DNA of 8,000 nucleotides from CAZTLE01 sp964614415 (lineage in GTDB: Bacteria; Bacteroidota; Bacteroidia; Flavobacteriales; Flavobacteriaceae), in NCBI GenBank assembly GCA_964614415.1, contig CAZTLE010000184.1:1-8000 (forward strand), given 5' to 3'. The notes beneath the pieces were generated by a model. That model had not been told where the DNA came from, ran no database searches, and saw nothing but the letters and a program-made list of their open reading frames with translations. Below, in pieces: positions 1 through 5,983 of this stretch (positions within the stretch are counted from its first letter, which is position 1; each line of letters begins with the position of its first letter). The translations under genes and the position numbers were made by a program.

Positions 1-14
1 AAAAATCAATAATT

Positions 15-248
15 ATGTCAGACATTGCATCAAGAGTAAAAGCAATTATCGTGGATAAGTTGGGTGTTGATGAAAATGAAGTTGTAAATGAAGCAAGCTT
101 CACGAATGATTTGGGAGCCGATTCCCTTGATACAGTAGAACTTATCATGGAGTTTGAGAAAGAATTCGACATTCAGATTCCAGACGATCAAGCTGAAAAC
201 ATTGCTACTGTAGGTCAAGCCATTTCATATATAGAGGACAACAAATAA
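15..248 (+). CDS. acpP: Acyl carrier protein (ACP)
   Basis: This small acidic cytoplasmic protein of 77 residues carries growing acyl chains as thioesters on a 4'-phosphopantetheine arm and feeds them to the type II fatty-acid synthase enzymes. The attachment site is plain: the motif GADSLD, with the modified serine at residue 37 (codon 123-125), begins helix II, followed by TVELIMEFEKEF, the acidic surface that partner enzymes recognise. Length and the four-helix pattern are normal for AcpP. The ATG lies only 14 bases from the window edge, so the promoter is not visible; no Shine-Dalgarno sequence is present in the AT-rich leader, as is usual in Bacteroidota. It lies 12 nt before fabF, which encodes the enzyme that uses acyl-ACP, so the two are almost certainly co-transcribed. 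Confidence 0.98.
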   Translation: MSDIASRVKAIIVDKLGVDENEVVNEASFTNDLGADSLDTVELIMEFEKEFDIQIPDDQAENIATVGQAISYIEDNK

Positions 249-260
249 TTCTACTTCTCT

Positions 261-1514
261 ATGGAGTTAAAGCGAGTTGTTGTTACAGGTCTGGGTGCAC
301 TTACCCCTATCGGAAATTCCATCCCTGAGTACTGGGAAGGACTTAAGAACGGGAAAAGCGGTTGTGCCCCTATTACCTATTTTGACACCGAAAAGTTCAA
401 AACAAAATTCGCTTGTGAGATAAAGGATTACAATCCACAAGATCATTTTGACAGGAAAGAAGCTCGAAAACTGGACCGTTTTGCCCAGTACGCGCTTGTC
501 TCCTCCGACGAGGCCATTCGGGATTCCGGATTTAGCCTGGAAGAGGTCGATAAGTTTCGCGTAGGGGTTATTTGGGGTGCCGGTATTGGAGGGCTTCAGA
601 CCTTTCAGGATGAGGTAATAAATTTTGCAGGAGGGGATGGAACACCACGTTTCAACCCCTTCTTTATTCCAAAAATGATCGCCGATATTGCTCCCGGTAA
701 TATCTCGATCAAGCACGGCTTCATGGGACCTAATTACACGACGGTCTCTGCCTGTGCTTCCTCCGCCAATGCACTTATTGATGCACTCAATTATATACGC
801 CTCGGGCACTGTGATATTGTTGTGACCGGAGGTAGTGAAGCGGCTGTAACACAAGCCGGAATGGGAGGGTTCAATGCCATGCATGCTCTTTCAACCCGTA
901 ATGAAAGCCCTGAGACGGCATCCCGCCCGTTTGACGCCACGCGTGACGGATTTGTTTTGGGAGAAGGAGCGGGAGCTTTGATTTTAGAAGAATACGAACA
1001 CGCTAAAAAGCGTGGTGCGAAAATATATGCCGAAGTTGTGGGTGGCGGAATGTCGAGTGATGCCTACCACATGACGGCACCTCATCCCGATGGGATTGGA
1101 GTGGAGCGTGTGATGCTCAATTGTCTGAATGACGCCGGAATGTCACCGGACGAAGTTGATGCCATCAATACACATGGAACTTCTACCCCACTGGGCGATG
1201 TGGCAGAGCTTAAAGCGATCTCCAATGTATTTGGAGCACATACCAGGGATATTAATATCAATTCTACCAAGTCGATGACCGGTCACCTTCTGGGTGCTGC
1301 CGGCGCGATCGAAGCCATTGCCTCCATTCTCGCAATGGAAAACGGCCTGGTTCCTCCAACGATCAATCACACAACGGTGGATGAGAATATTGATCCGACG
1401 CTTAACCTTACCCTTAACAAGGCACAGGAACGAACTATTAATGTTGCAATGAGCAACACCTTCGGGTTTGGCGGTCATAATGCTTGTATACTTTTCAAGA
1501 AGCTGGACGCCTAA
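261..1514 (+). CDS. fabF: Beta-ketoacyl-ACP synthase II (FabF, KAS II)
   Basis: This enzyme condenses malonyl-ACP with an acyl-ACP, releasing CO2 and lengthening the chain by two carbons in the cytoplasmic type II fatty-acid pathway. The 417-residue length is normal for FabF. Two thiolase-fold halves are visible. The nucleophile is Cys165 in the SACASSAN segment; the two catalytic histidines are His305 in NTHGTST and His342 in TGHLLGAAG, with the conserved Lys337 just before the latter. Each position is offset by +2 from the E. coli FabF residues (163, 303, 340, 335). The C-terminal glycine-rich NTFGFGGHN loop is also present. The Cys-His-His triad separates it from KAS III (Cys-His-Asn). FabB cannot be strictly excluded from motifs alone, but the linkage directly behind acpP is typical of fabF. 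It is followed after 9 nt by rnc. Confidence 0.97.
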   Translation: MELKRVVVTGLGALTPIGNSIPEYWEGLKNGKSGCAPITYFDTEKFKTKFACEIKDYNPQDHFDRKEARKLDRFAQYALVSSDEAIRDSGFSLEEVDKFRVGVIWGAGIGGLQTFQDEVINFAGGDGTPRFNPFFIPKMIADIAPGNISIKHGFMGPNYTTVSACASSANALIDALNYIRLGHCDIVVTGGSEAAVTQAGMGGFNAMHALSTRNESPETASRPFDATRDGFVLGEGAGALILEEYEHAKKRGAKIYAEVVGGGMSSDAYHMTAPHPDGIGVERVMLNCLNDAGMSPDEVDAINTHGTSTPLGDVAELKAISNVFGAHTRDININSTKSMTGHLLGAAGAIEAIASILAMENGLVPPTINHTTVDENIDPTLNLTLNKAQERTINVAMSNTFGFGGHNACILFKKLDA

Positions 1515-1523
1515 CCGTCTTGC

Positions 1524-2270
1524 ATGACATCGATAAAGAACATATTTGGATCTCGACCTGAGCGGGACGACGAGTTTTATATGAAAGTGAAGAAGATCCT
1601 GGGGTTTAACCCCAAGGATATTTCTATTTATGAAGAAGCTTTCACCCATCGTTCCATGAATACTACCAATAGTGATGGTCAACCACAGAACTACGAACGA
1701 CTTGAATTCCTGGGTGATGCCATGCTTGGTGCTGTGATCGCAGCTCACTTGTTTAAGAAAGTGCCGGGAGGAAACGAAGGCTATCTAACCAAGATGCGTT
1801 CTAAAGTGGTTAGCCGTGAGCACCTGAATGAGTTGGGACGGGATCTGGACCTCATCCAATTTGTAAAAACGACCATTCCTACACAGCAATTCGGAGGAAA
1901 TATTCACGGAAATGTGTTTGAAGCCCTTGTAGGGGCCATTTACCTGGATCGCGGCTATCGCTATTGTGAGAAGTTTATTCACAAGCGTGTCATCAAGCCG
2001 TATGTGGATATCGAGAAGCTGGAAGGGAAGATCATTAGCTATAAGAGCCTGTTCATAGAATGGTGTCAAAAGAACAAGAAAATGTTCCGCTTCTTTGTCT
2101 ATGAAGACACGGGAAATGATGCCTTGAAACACTTCGCAATTCGTTTGGAGCTAGATGGAAAAACCGTGGCAAAAGCACGGGCAACGTCTAAGAAAAAGGC
2201 CGAAGAGCGTGCTGCCAAACGAGCCTATTACAAGCTACAGGAAAAAATCGAAGGCGAAATCACAGCTTGA
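1524..2270 (+). CDS. rnc: Ribonuclease III
   Basis: RNase III is a dimeric, Mg2+-dependent endonuclease that cuts double-stranded RNA, matures rRNA precursors and controls some mRNAs. The 248-residue protein has the two expected parts. The nuclease domain (about residues 20-160) contains the signature ERLEFLGDA at 58-66, with metal ligands Glu61 and Asp65, and the second catalytic segment NVFEALVGAIYLD at 130-142 with Glu133, equivalent to E. coli Glu117. A double-stranded-RNA-binding domain spans about 171-240 and ends in a Lys/Arg/Ala-rich helix (SKKKAEERAAKRA). The position of E. coli Asp114 is Asn130 here, which I believe is common in this phylum. About 20 residues precede the usual start of the nuclease domain. 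The start is 9 nt after fabF, so it sits in the fatty-acid transcription unit. Confidence 0.97.
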   Translation: MTSIKNIFGSRPERDDEFYMKVKKILGFNPKDISIYEEAFTHRSMNTTNSDGQPQNYERLEFLGDAMLGAVIAAHLFKKVPGGNEGYLTKMRSKVVSREHLNELGRDLDLIQFVKTTIPTQQFGGNIHGNVFEALVGAIYLDRGYRYCEKFIHKRVIKPYVDIEKLEGKIISYKSLFIEWCQKNKKMFRFFVYEDTGNDALKHFAIRLELDGKTVAKARATSKKKAEERAAKRAYYKLQEKIEGEITA

Positions 2271-2316
2271 GTTTTTTAATCGAATCCTAAGGTGTATTTT
2301 TATGGAAAAATAGACC

Positions 2317-2808
2317 ATGGCGTTTCACAAACTTGTGCTTGATGATGATCTTTCCGAAGATCTTGCCGTCATAGCCATACACTGTAGTGAAGAAGCGTAC
2401 AAAATGGCCTATTTACTGAATCGGTTTTTACAGCTTCGGCTTGAGAGAAAGCCGGTGGACCTCGACTATTCCAACGAGGGGCTTGAAGTGACCTTTCCTA
2501 TTTTTGAGTATACCAACGAATTCAAATATTCAACCTACTATCTTGTGGCCAATAAATGCCGGTCGATTTCGGCCCAGCTGCAGAGTTCGGGAGGACTTTT
2601 TGATGAGCAGGAAGACGAAAAGGTGGTTTGGACCTATTTGTTGCCCGAATTCAGGAATGTAGATTTCCTTCTGAAGATAGACTGCGACCGGGAAAATGTC
2701 CCGCTGCGAGGACTTACAGCCGATATCAATGAAATACAAGAGGTCATCTCTGCCTATCCTCTGGATGCCGATAATATACGATCTAAAACGAACCTAATAT
2801 TTGACTAA
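2317..2808 (+). CDS. IPExxxVDY family protein, function unknown
   Basis: This 163-residue, probably cytoplasmic protein has no signal peptide or membrane segment. I recognise it as the small Bacteroidota family named after the motif IPExxxVDY; here the motif appears in a relaxed form, LPEFRNVDF, at residues 109-117. No biochemical role is known to me. The N-terminal part (about 1-45) looks helical and is followed by alternating strands (VTFPIFEY, STYYLVANK, FLLKID), suggesting an alpha/beta fold. The C-terminal stretch is acidic. The gene lies between rnc and pyk, a position I recall as conserved in flavobacteria, and its TAA stop overlaps the pyk ATG by one base (TAATG), which suggests translational coupling. 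The ATG at 2317 was chosen because the only nearby upstream ATG (2302) opens a frame that stops after three codons. Confidence 0.88.
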   Translation: MAFHKLVLDDDLSEDLAVIAIHCSEEAYKMAYLLNRFLQLRLERKPVDLDYSNEGLEVTFPIFEYTNEFKYSTYYLVANKCRSISAQLQSSGGLFDEQEDEKVVWTYLLPEFRNVDFLLKIDCDRENVPLRGLTADINEIQEVISAYPLDADNIRSKTNLIFD

Positions 2809-4238
2809 TGCCTAACCAAAAACGAACCAAGATTGTTGCTACCCTGGGTCCTGCGACCTCGAGTAAAAAAATCATTAAAGAAATGATGCTCGCCGGGGTA
2901 AACGTATTCCGTGTGAACTTTTCGCATGCCAGTTATGACGATGTCAAGGAGCGGATAACCGTGATCAGGGAACTGGGAAAAGAACTGGGAAGCACAACCG
3001 CGATTTTGGCCGATTTGCAAGGTCCCAAGCTTCGCGTTGGACTCATGCGCGAAGAAGTTGTTTTAAACCCCGGCGACACCCTTGAGTTTTGCACCGGAGA
3101 GGAGTTTGAAGGAACCAGGGACCGGGTGTACATGAACTATGATAACTTTCCCAGGGATGTAAATCCGGGAGAGAAGATATTGCTCGATGACGGAAAACTG
3201 ATCTTCGAAATAGAGGAGACCAATGGAAAAGACACGGTTCGGGCAAAGGTAATACAGGGAGGCCCGCTTCGCTCAAAGAAAGGGGTTAACCTGCCCAATA
3301 CCAACATATCGCTGCCGGCCCTCACTCAGAAAGACCGGGAAGATGCGGTCTTTGCGGTTCAGAACGAATTTGACTGGATTGCGCTTTCTTTTGTGCGTCA
3401 TGCCGATGATTTAAAGGAACTACAGGCGTTGATCGAAGCGCATAGTGAGTATAAGATTCCAATTATAGCCAAGATCGAGAAGCCGGAAGCAGTACAGAAT
3501 ATCGATCGCATTATTGCCTATTGCGACGGTTTGATGGTGGCACGAGGCGATCTGGGAGTAGAGATTCCTGCCCAGGAGGTACCGCTTATTCAGAAGGAAT
3601 TAGTGCGCGTGGCGAAGCGTGCACGGATCCCTGTGATCATTGCCACCCAAATGATGGAAACAATGATCACCTCGCTTACCCCCACCCGGGCTGAGGTAAA
3701 TGATGTGGCTAATTCGGTAATGGATGGTGCCGATGCCGTGATGCTCTCAGGAGAAACTTCTGTTGGGAAGTACCCGGTGGAAGTTATCAAAACCATGTCG
3801 AACATCTTAAAGAGTGTTGAGAATTCCCCGTTGATTACCGTACCTCAGGAACCACCCCATGTTCGCACCAACCGTTACATTACCAAAGCAGTGTGCTATC
3901 ACGCTGCTCTTATGGCTAATGAGATAGAGGCCCGTGCTATTTGTACCCTGACCAATAGCGGATATACAGCATTCCAGATATCGGCCTGGAGGCCGGACGC
4001 CCACATTTTGGTATTTACTTCCAATCACCGCATTCTCTCCAGACTCAATCTGCTTTGGGGAGTTCGCGCGTTTTACTATGATAAGTATGTGAGTACCGAT
4101 GAAACGGTCGAGGATGTGAATAAGATCGCTCACGACAGGGGCTTTGTTACCAAAGGAGACTACCTGATCAATCTGGCGGCCATGCCGATAGTTGACAAGG
4201 GGATGGTGAATACCTTACGGGTGTCGCATATCAAATAG
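2808..4238 (+). CDS. pyk: Pyruvate kinase, predicted K+-independent type
   Basis: Pyruvate kinase makes pyruvate and ATP from phosphoenolpyruvate and ADP in the last step of glycolysis. The 476 residues match the bacterial family length. The N-terminal substrate loop RVNFSH is at 35-40, DLQGPKLRV at 69-77, and the mobile B domain occupies roughly 78-170. The barrel then gives IAKIEKPEA with catalytic Lys222 and metal ligand Glu224, MVARGDLGVEIP (243-254) with Asp248, ATQMMETM (279-286), and PTRAEVNDVAN (292-302). The C-terminal domain (about 350-476) is complete and ends in NTLRVSHIK. Leu70, Gln71, Lys74 and Val77 fall at the positions (113, 114, 117, 120 in rabbit muscle numbering) that separate K+-independent from K+-dependent enzymes, and all four match the K+-independent set. 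The start codon overlaps the previous stop, and a terminator follows 22 nt after the gene. Confidence 0.97.
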   Translation: MPNQKRTKIVATLGPATSSKKIIKEMMLAGVNVFRVNFSHASYDDVKERITVIRELGKELGSTTAILADLQGPKLRVGLMREEVVLNPGDTLEFCTGEEFEGTRDRVYMNYDNFPRDVNPGEKILLDDGKLIFEIEETNGKDTVRAKVIQGGPLRSKKGVNLPNTNISLPALTQKDREDAVFAVQNEFDWIALSFVRHADDLKELQALIEAHSEYKIPIIAKIEKPEAVQNIDRIIAYCDGLMVARGDLGVEIPAQEVPLIQKELVRVAKRARIPVIIATQMMETMITSLTPTRAEVNDVANSVMDGADAVMLSGETSVGKYPVEVIKTMSNILKSVENSPLITVPQEPPHVRTNRYITKAVCYHAALMANEIEARAICTLTNSGYTAFQISAWRPDAHILVFTSNHRILSRLNLLWGVRAFYYDKYVSTDETVEDVNKIAHDRGFVTKGDYLINLAAMPIVDKGMVNTLRVSHIK

Positions 4239-4260
4239 CTGCCTGACATACAAAATAAAG

Positions 4261-4289
4261 ATCGCCTTCGGCCAGAGGTCAAAGGCGAT
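4261..4289 (+). terminator. Hairpin terminator after pyk
   Basis: An 8-bp perfect stem, ATCGCCTT (4261-4268) with AAGGCGAT (4282-4289), is continued inward after a C/A mismatch by GGCC/GGTC with one G-T wobble and an AGA loop. It begins 22 nt after the pyk stop codon and closes the acpP-pyk unit. The bases after it (AATTTGTT) are only moderately T-rich, so termination may be incomplete or partly factor-assisted. Confidence 0.75.
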
Positions 4290-4646
4290 AATTTGTTCAG
4301 CACATACGGCTGAAATAGGAATGGTTAATGCTCGTTGCGTGCAGGTTAAGTAGTGTTTCTTTTGCTCTGATAACGTACTTAAAAACTAACCAATTTCCTG
4401 TGGCTAATTCAAATAAGGTTATGTGTCTAACCGAGTTGGATGTTTCTTTTTAGAGGCATCTTGTTCGCAGATACTTACTGTATGTTTCATCCTGATAATT
4501 ACATAACTAATTTCATGCCAAAAATAGCTGAGGCACAACTATTTATGCAACCGCCATGTAATAAATGGATGGTTTCATTTCATGAACGGTGAATAGTACT
4601 GCACAAATGGGAATAATGTTGAGTGTTTATCCTGATCGTTATTGCC
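4290..4646. other. Non-coding stretch between pyk terminator and next promoter
   Basis: About 360 AT-rich bases hold no credible gene. The only ATG-initiated frames of note are ten to fifteen codons long (4321-4353, 4421-4453, 4545-4592), with no family resemblance. I see no tRNA, recognisable riboswitch or insertion-sequence ends. Small features are an 8-base direct repeat (ATCCTGAT at 4489 and 4629), a palindrome TTCATGAA at 4579-4586, and short TAACC/GGTTA inverted pairs around 4387-4433; any of these could be chance. The length is unusual beside the tight spacing of the genes to the left, so the stretch could be a regulatory region for the lipoprotein gene, a decayed gene, or host to an unrecognised small RNA. 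Confidence 0.5.
4489..4636 (+). repeat. Pair of short direct repeats (ATCCTGAT) before the lipoprotein gene
   Basis: ATCCTGAT occurs at 4489-4496 and again at 4629-4636. In both copies GTTT stands just before it, with one extra C in the first, so the shared block is about 12 bases. The second copy lies immediately upstream of the -7 element at 4647, where an activator or repressor could bind. Two copies of this length can arise by chance; this is a weak candidate operator. Confidence 0.25.
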
Positions 4647-4654
4647 TATATTTG
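4647..4654 (+). promoter_or_regulatory. Bacteroidota-type -7 promoter element for the lipoprotein gene
   Basis: TATATTTG matches the Bacteroidota primary-sigma -7 consensus TAnnTTTG at every fixed position. It lies 34 nt before the ATG at 4689, giving a 5' leader of roughly 30 nt. The -33 partner is less clear: a TTG at 4619-4621 leaves 25 nt, slightly longer than usual, while GTTTA at 4625-4629 leaves 17. The position, directly before the gene and after a long gap, supports the call. Confidence 0.65.
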
Positions 4655-4688
4655 GACTGCTTTGTTTTAAAGGTTTAATTACTACACT

Positions 4689-5915
4689 ATGAAATGGGGG
4701 AATTTTATTAAGGTCATTTGCTTTTCAGTACTTGCAATAGCTTGTTCAACCGATCCGGAGCCTTCATCACCGGGAGGGAACGGAGATCAGGGAGGAGACA
4801 CCAACCAGGACGGCAATGGTGGTGATACAGGAGGTGACACTGGTGGGGGAACCGTCCAACTTCCTCGGATTGCCATTGTTGGTGAAGATAAAGATGATCC
4901 GTCGAGTTTGTTTTTGATCACCTGGGATGACGAGTACCAAACAAGCTCTATAACCGATATAGCATCAGATCTTAACGCAGTGAATCCTGAAATTTATCCT
5001 ACTTCAATAGAATCTCCCGGGAGCTTTTATATTCGACAGCAAGGCTCCGCTCAACCTGCTTTTTACAAATATGATATAGATACCGCCATATTTCAGACGT
5101 ATCCTCAGGACGAATACTTTAATCCGTCCGCAACACCGGTTAACCTATTCAGGCTTGCGAATGAGGATTATATTCATGTATTTTATCTGGACAGCGATAA
5201 CGGTTTAGAGCAAAGCTATTACCATACGTTTAATGTGAATACTGGGGAATCACGCGAGTTCCCTCTAGATAGTGTTTCCATCAACGGACTCAACGTTCGA
5301 ATTACAGAGGACTATGCTTTTGTTGTTTTTGAGGACAATTTTAGTGATGACTATGAGCTGCATATTTTTGATGCATCCAATGGTAATCATGCCATCATTC
5401 CATTCGACTTTTCAATTTACTATGCCGCAATGCATAATCATCTAACAGATGAGCTGTATTTATTTCTAAATACTACGGGCTGTGTGAGTGATTATGAGAT
5501 TTTTGATTTGAACACATTTCAGATAACCGGCTCTGCTACACTTCAGCAGGCCATATGTATTCCAAATATTATCAGCCCGGCCAGGTTTTATGGTGACAAA
5601 ATGCTTTTCCAAAATCTTGCGGCTTCACCTGCAGGCCCTCTAACCAATCCTGCAATCTATGATTTTTCCACGGGAGAGAAGAACACTTTTGACGCACTGG
5701 AAATTTTACTTGAGTTAGGAACAATTACCGGATTACAAGCTTTTGATCTTATTGGTCTGGATGCCGATCTGGAGTCTGAAACGATCATTGCAACTTTTGC
5801 TTTCAATGAGAATGGAGTAAGCAAAGGAGCAGTGGCTTTTTTGACGTACGATTTGGCATTGAAGCAGACCGTTATAACCGACAATATCCTACCTAAAACA
5901 ATTCAGTTTAGATAA
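4689..5915 (+). CDS. Putative lipoprotein with Gly/Asp-rich tether and propeller-like repeats
   Basis: This 408-residue protein is not one I recognise by name. Residues 1-18 form a signal peptide with a hydrophobic core and a lipobox ending AIA before Cys19, so it is probably a lipid-anchored outer-membrane or surface protein; Ala at -3 makes the lipobox slightly atypical. Acidic residues Asp22 and Glu24 follow the cysteine. A Gly/Asp/Thr-rich flexible tether covers 29-55. The body (58-408) shows a recurring pattern of hydrophobic strand, Asp/Asn turn, then strand: at about 74-90, 126-139, 179-193, 224-239, 269-283, 322-336 and 384-398. The spacing of 45-62 residues suggests a seven-bladed beta-propeller. 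Cys265 and Cys290 could form a disulfide. The gene has its own promoter at 4647 and looks more AT-rich than the operon to its left, so it may be an accessory gene. A binding or scaffolding role is possible but unproven; no catalytic motif was seen. Confidence 0.85.
   Translation: MKWGNFIKVICFSVLAIACSTDPEPSSPGGNGDQGGDTNQDGNGGDTGGDTGGGTVQLPRIAIVGEDKDDPSSLFLITWDDEYQTSSITDIASDLNAVNPEIYPTSIESPGSFYIRQQGSAQPAFYKYDIDTAIFQTYPQDEYFNPSATPVNLFRLANEDYIHVFYLDSDNGLEQSYYHTFNVNTGESREFPLDSVSINGLNVRITEDYAFVVFEDNFSDDYELHIFDASNGNHAIIPFDFSIYYAAMHNHLTDELYLFLNTTGCVSDYEIFDLNTFQITGSATLQQAICIPNIISPARFYGDKMLFQNLAASPAGPLTNPAIYDFSTGEKNTFDALEILLELGTITGLQAFDLIGLDADLESETIIATFAFNENGVSKGAVAFLTYDLALKQTVITDNILPKTIQFR
4773..4853 (+). 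repeat. In-gene repeat encoding the Gly/Asp/Thr-rich tether
   Basis: These codons encode residues 29-55, where the unit GGDT recurs at 35-38, 44-47 and 48-51, followed by GGG. The repeated units use different synonymous codons (for example GAC ACC, GAT ACA, GAC ACT), so they are not recent slippage copies. The stretch probably serves as a flexible spacer between the lipid anchor and the folded body. Confidence 0.6.
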
Positions 5916-5921
5916 TCTAAA

Positions 5922-5953
5922 AAGCCGGGCGCATTAAAAAATGAACCCGGCTT
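5922..5953 (-). terminator. Hairpin terminator between convergent genes
   Basis: An 8-bp perfect stem pairs AAGCCGGG (5922-5929) with CCCGGCTT (5946-5953); inside it CATT/AATG adds a further 4-bp stem. Read on the minus strand the hairpin runs into TTTTTAG, a proper T-tract, and it begins 30 nt after the stop of the SH3-like lipoprotein gene. Read on the plus strand it starts 6 nt after the stop at 5915 but has no T-tract. It probably serves the minus-strand unit best and may work in both directions. Confidence 0.75.
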
Positions 5954-5958
5954 CGATG

Positions 5959-5974
5959 TGATTCCTCGGAATCA
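5959..5974. repeat. Small perfect inverted repeat next to the convergent terminator
   Basis: TGATTCC and GGAATCA flank two bases (TC), so 16 bases form a near-perfect palindrome. As RNA it would fold as a 6-bp stem with a four-base loop. It sits between the minus-strand stop codon (5984) and the larger hairpin, so a minus-strand transcript would carry two hairpins in tandem. It could be a 3'-end-protecting stem, part of the terminator, or a protein-binding palindrome. Confidence 0.4.
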
Positions 5975-5983
5975 GCGCAATGA

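Noticed and set aside
267..884. Long minus-strand open frame (205 codons) opposite fabF
   Set aside because: It lies wholly antisense to a gene with intact catalytic motifs, its translation shows no family features, and codon bias of fabF explains its openness.
1143..1748. Minus-strand open frame (201 codons) across the end of fabF and start of rnc
   Set aside because: It spans two well-supported opposite-strand genes and its translation looks like shadow sequence without domains.
4321..4592. Tiny ATG frames of 10-15 codons at 4321-4353, 4421-4453 and 4545-4592
   Set aside because: Frames this short are expected by chance in 360 bases; none has a supporting ribosome site, signal peptide pattern or known leader-peptide feature.
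4689..5915. The propeller-like lipoprotein gene as mobile-element cargo
   Set aside because: Apart from somewhat higher AT content there are no flanking repeats, integrase, transposase or tRNA attachment site in the window.
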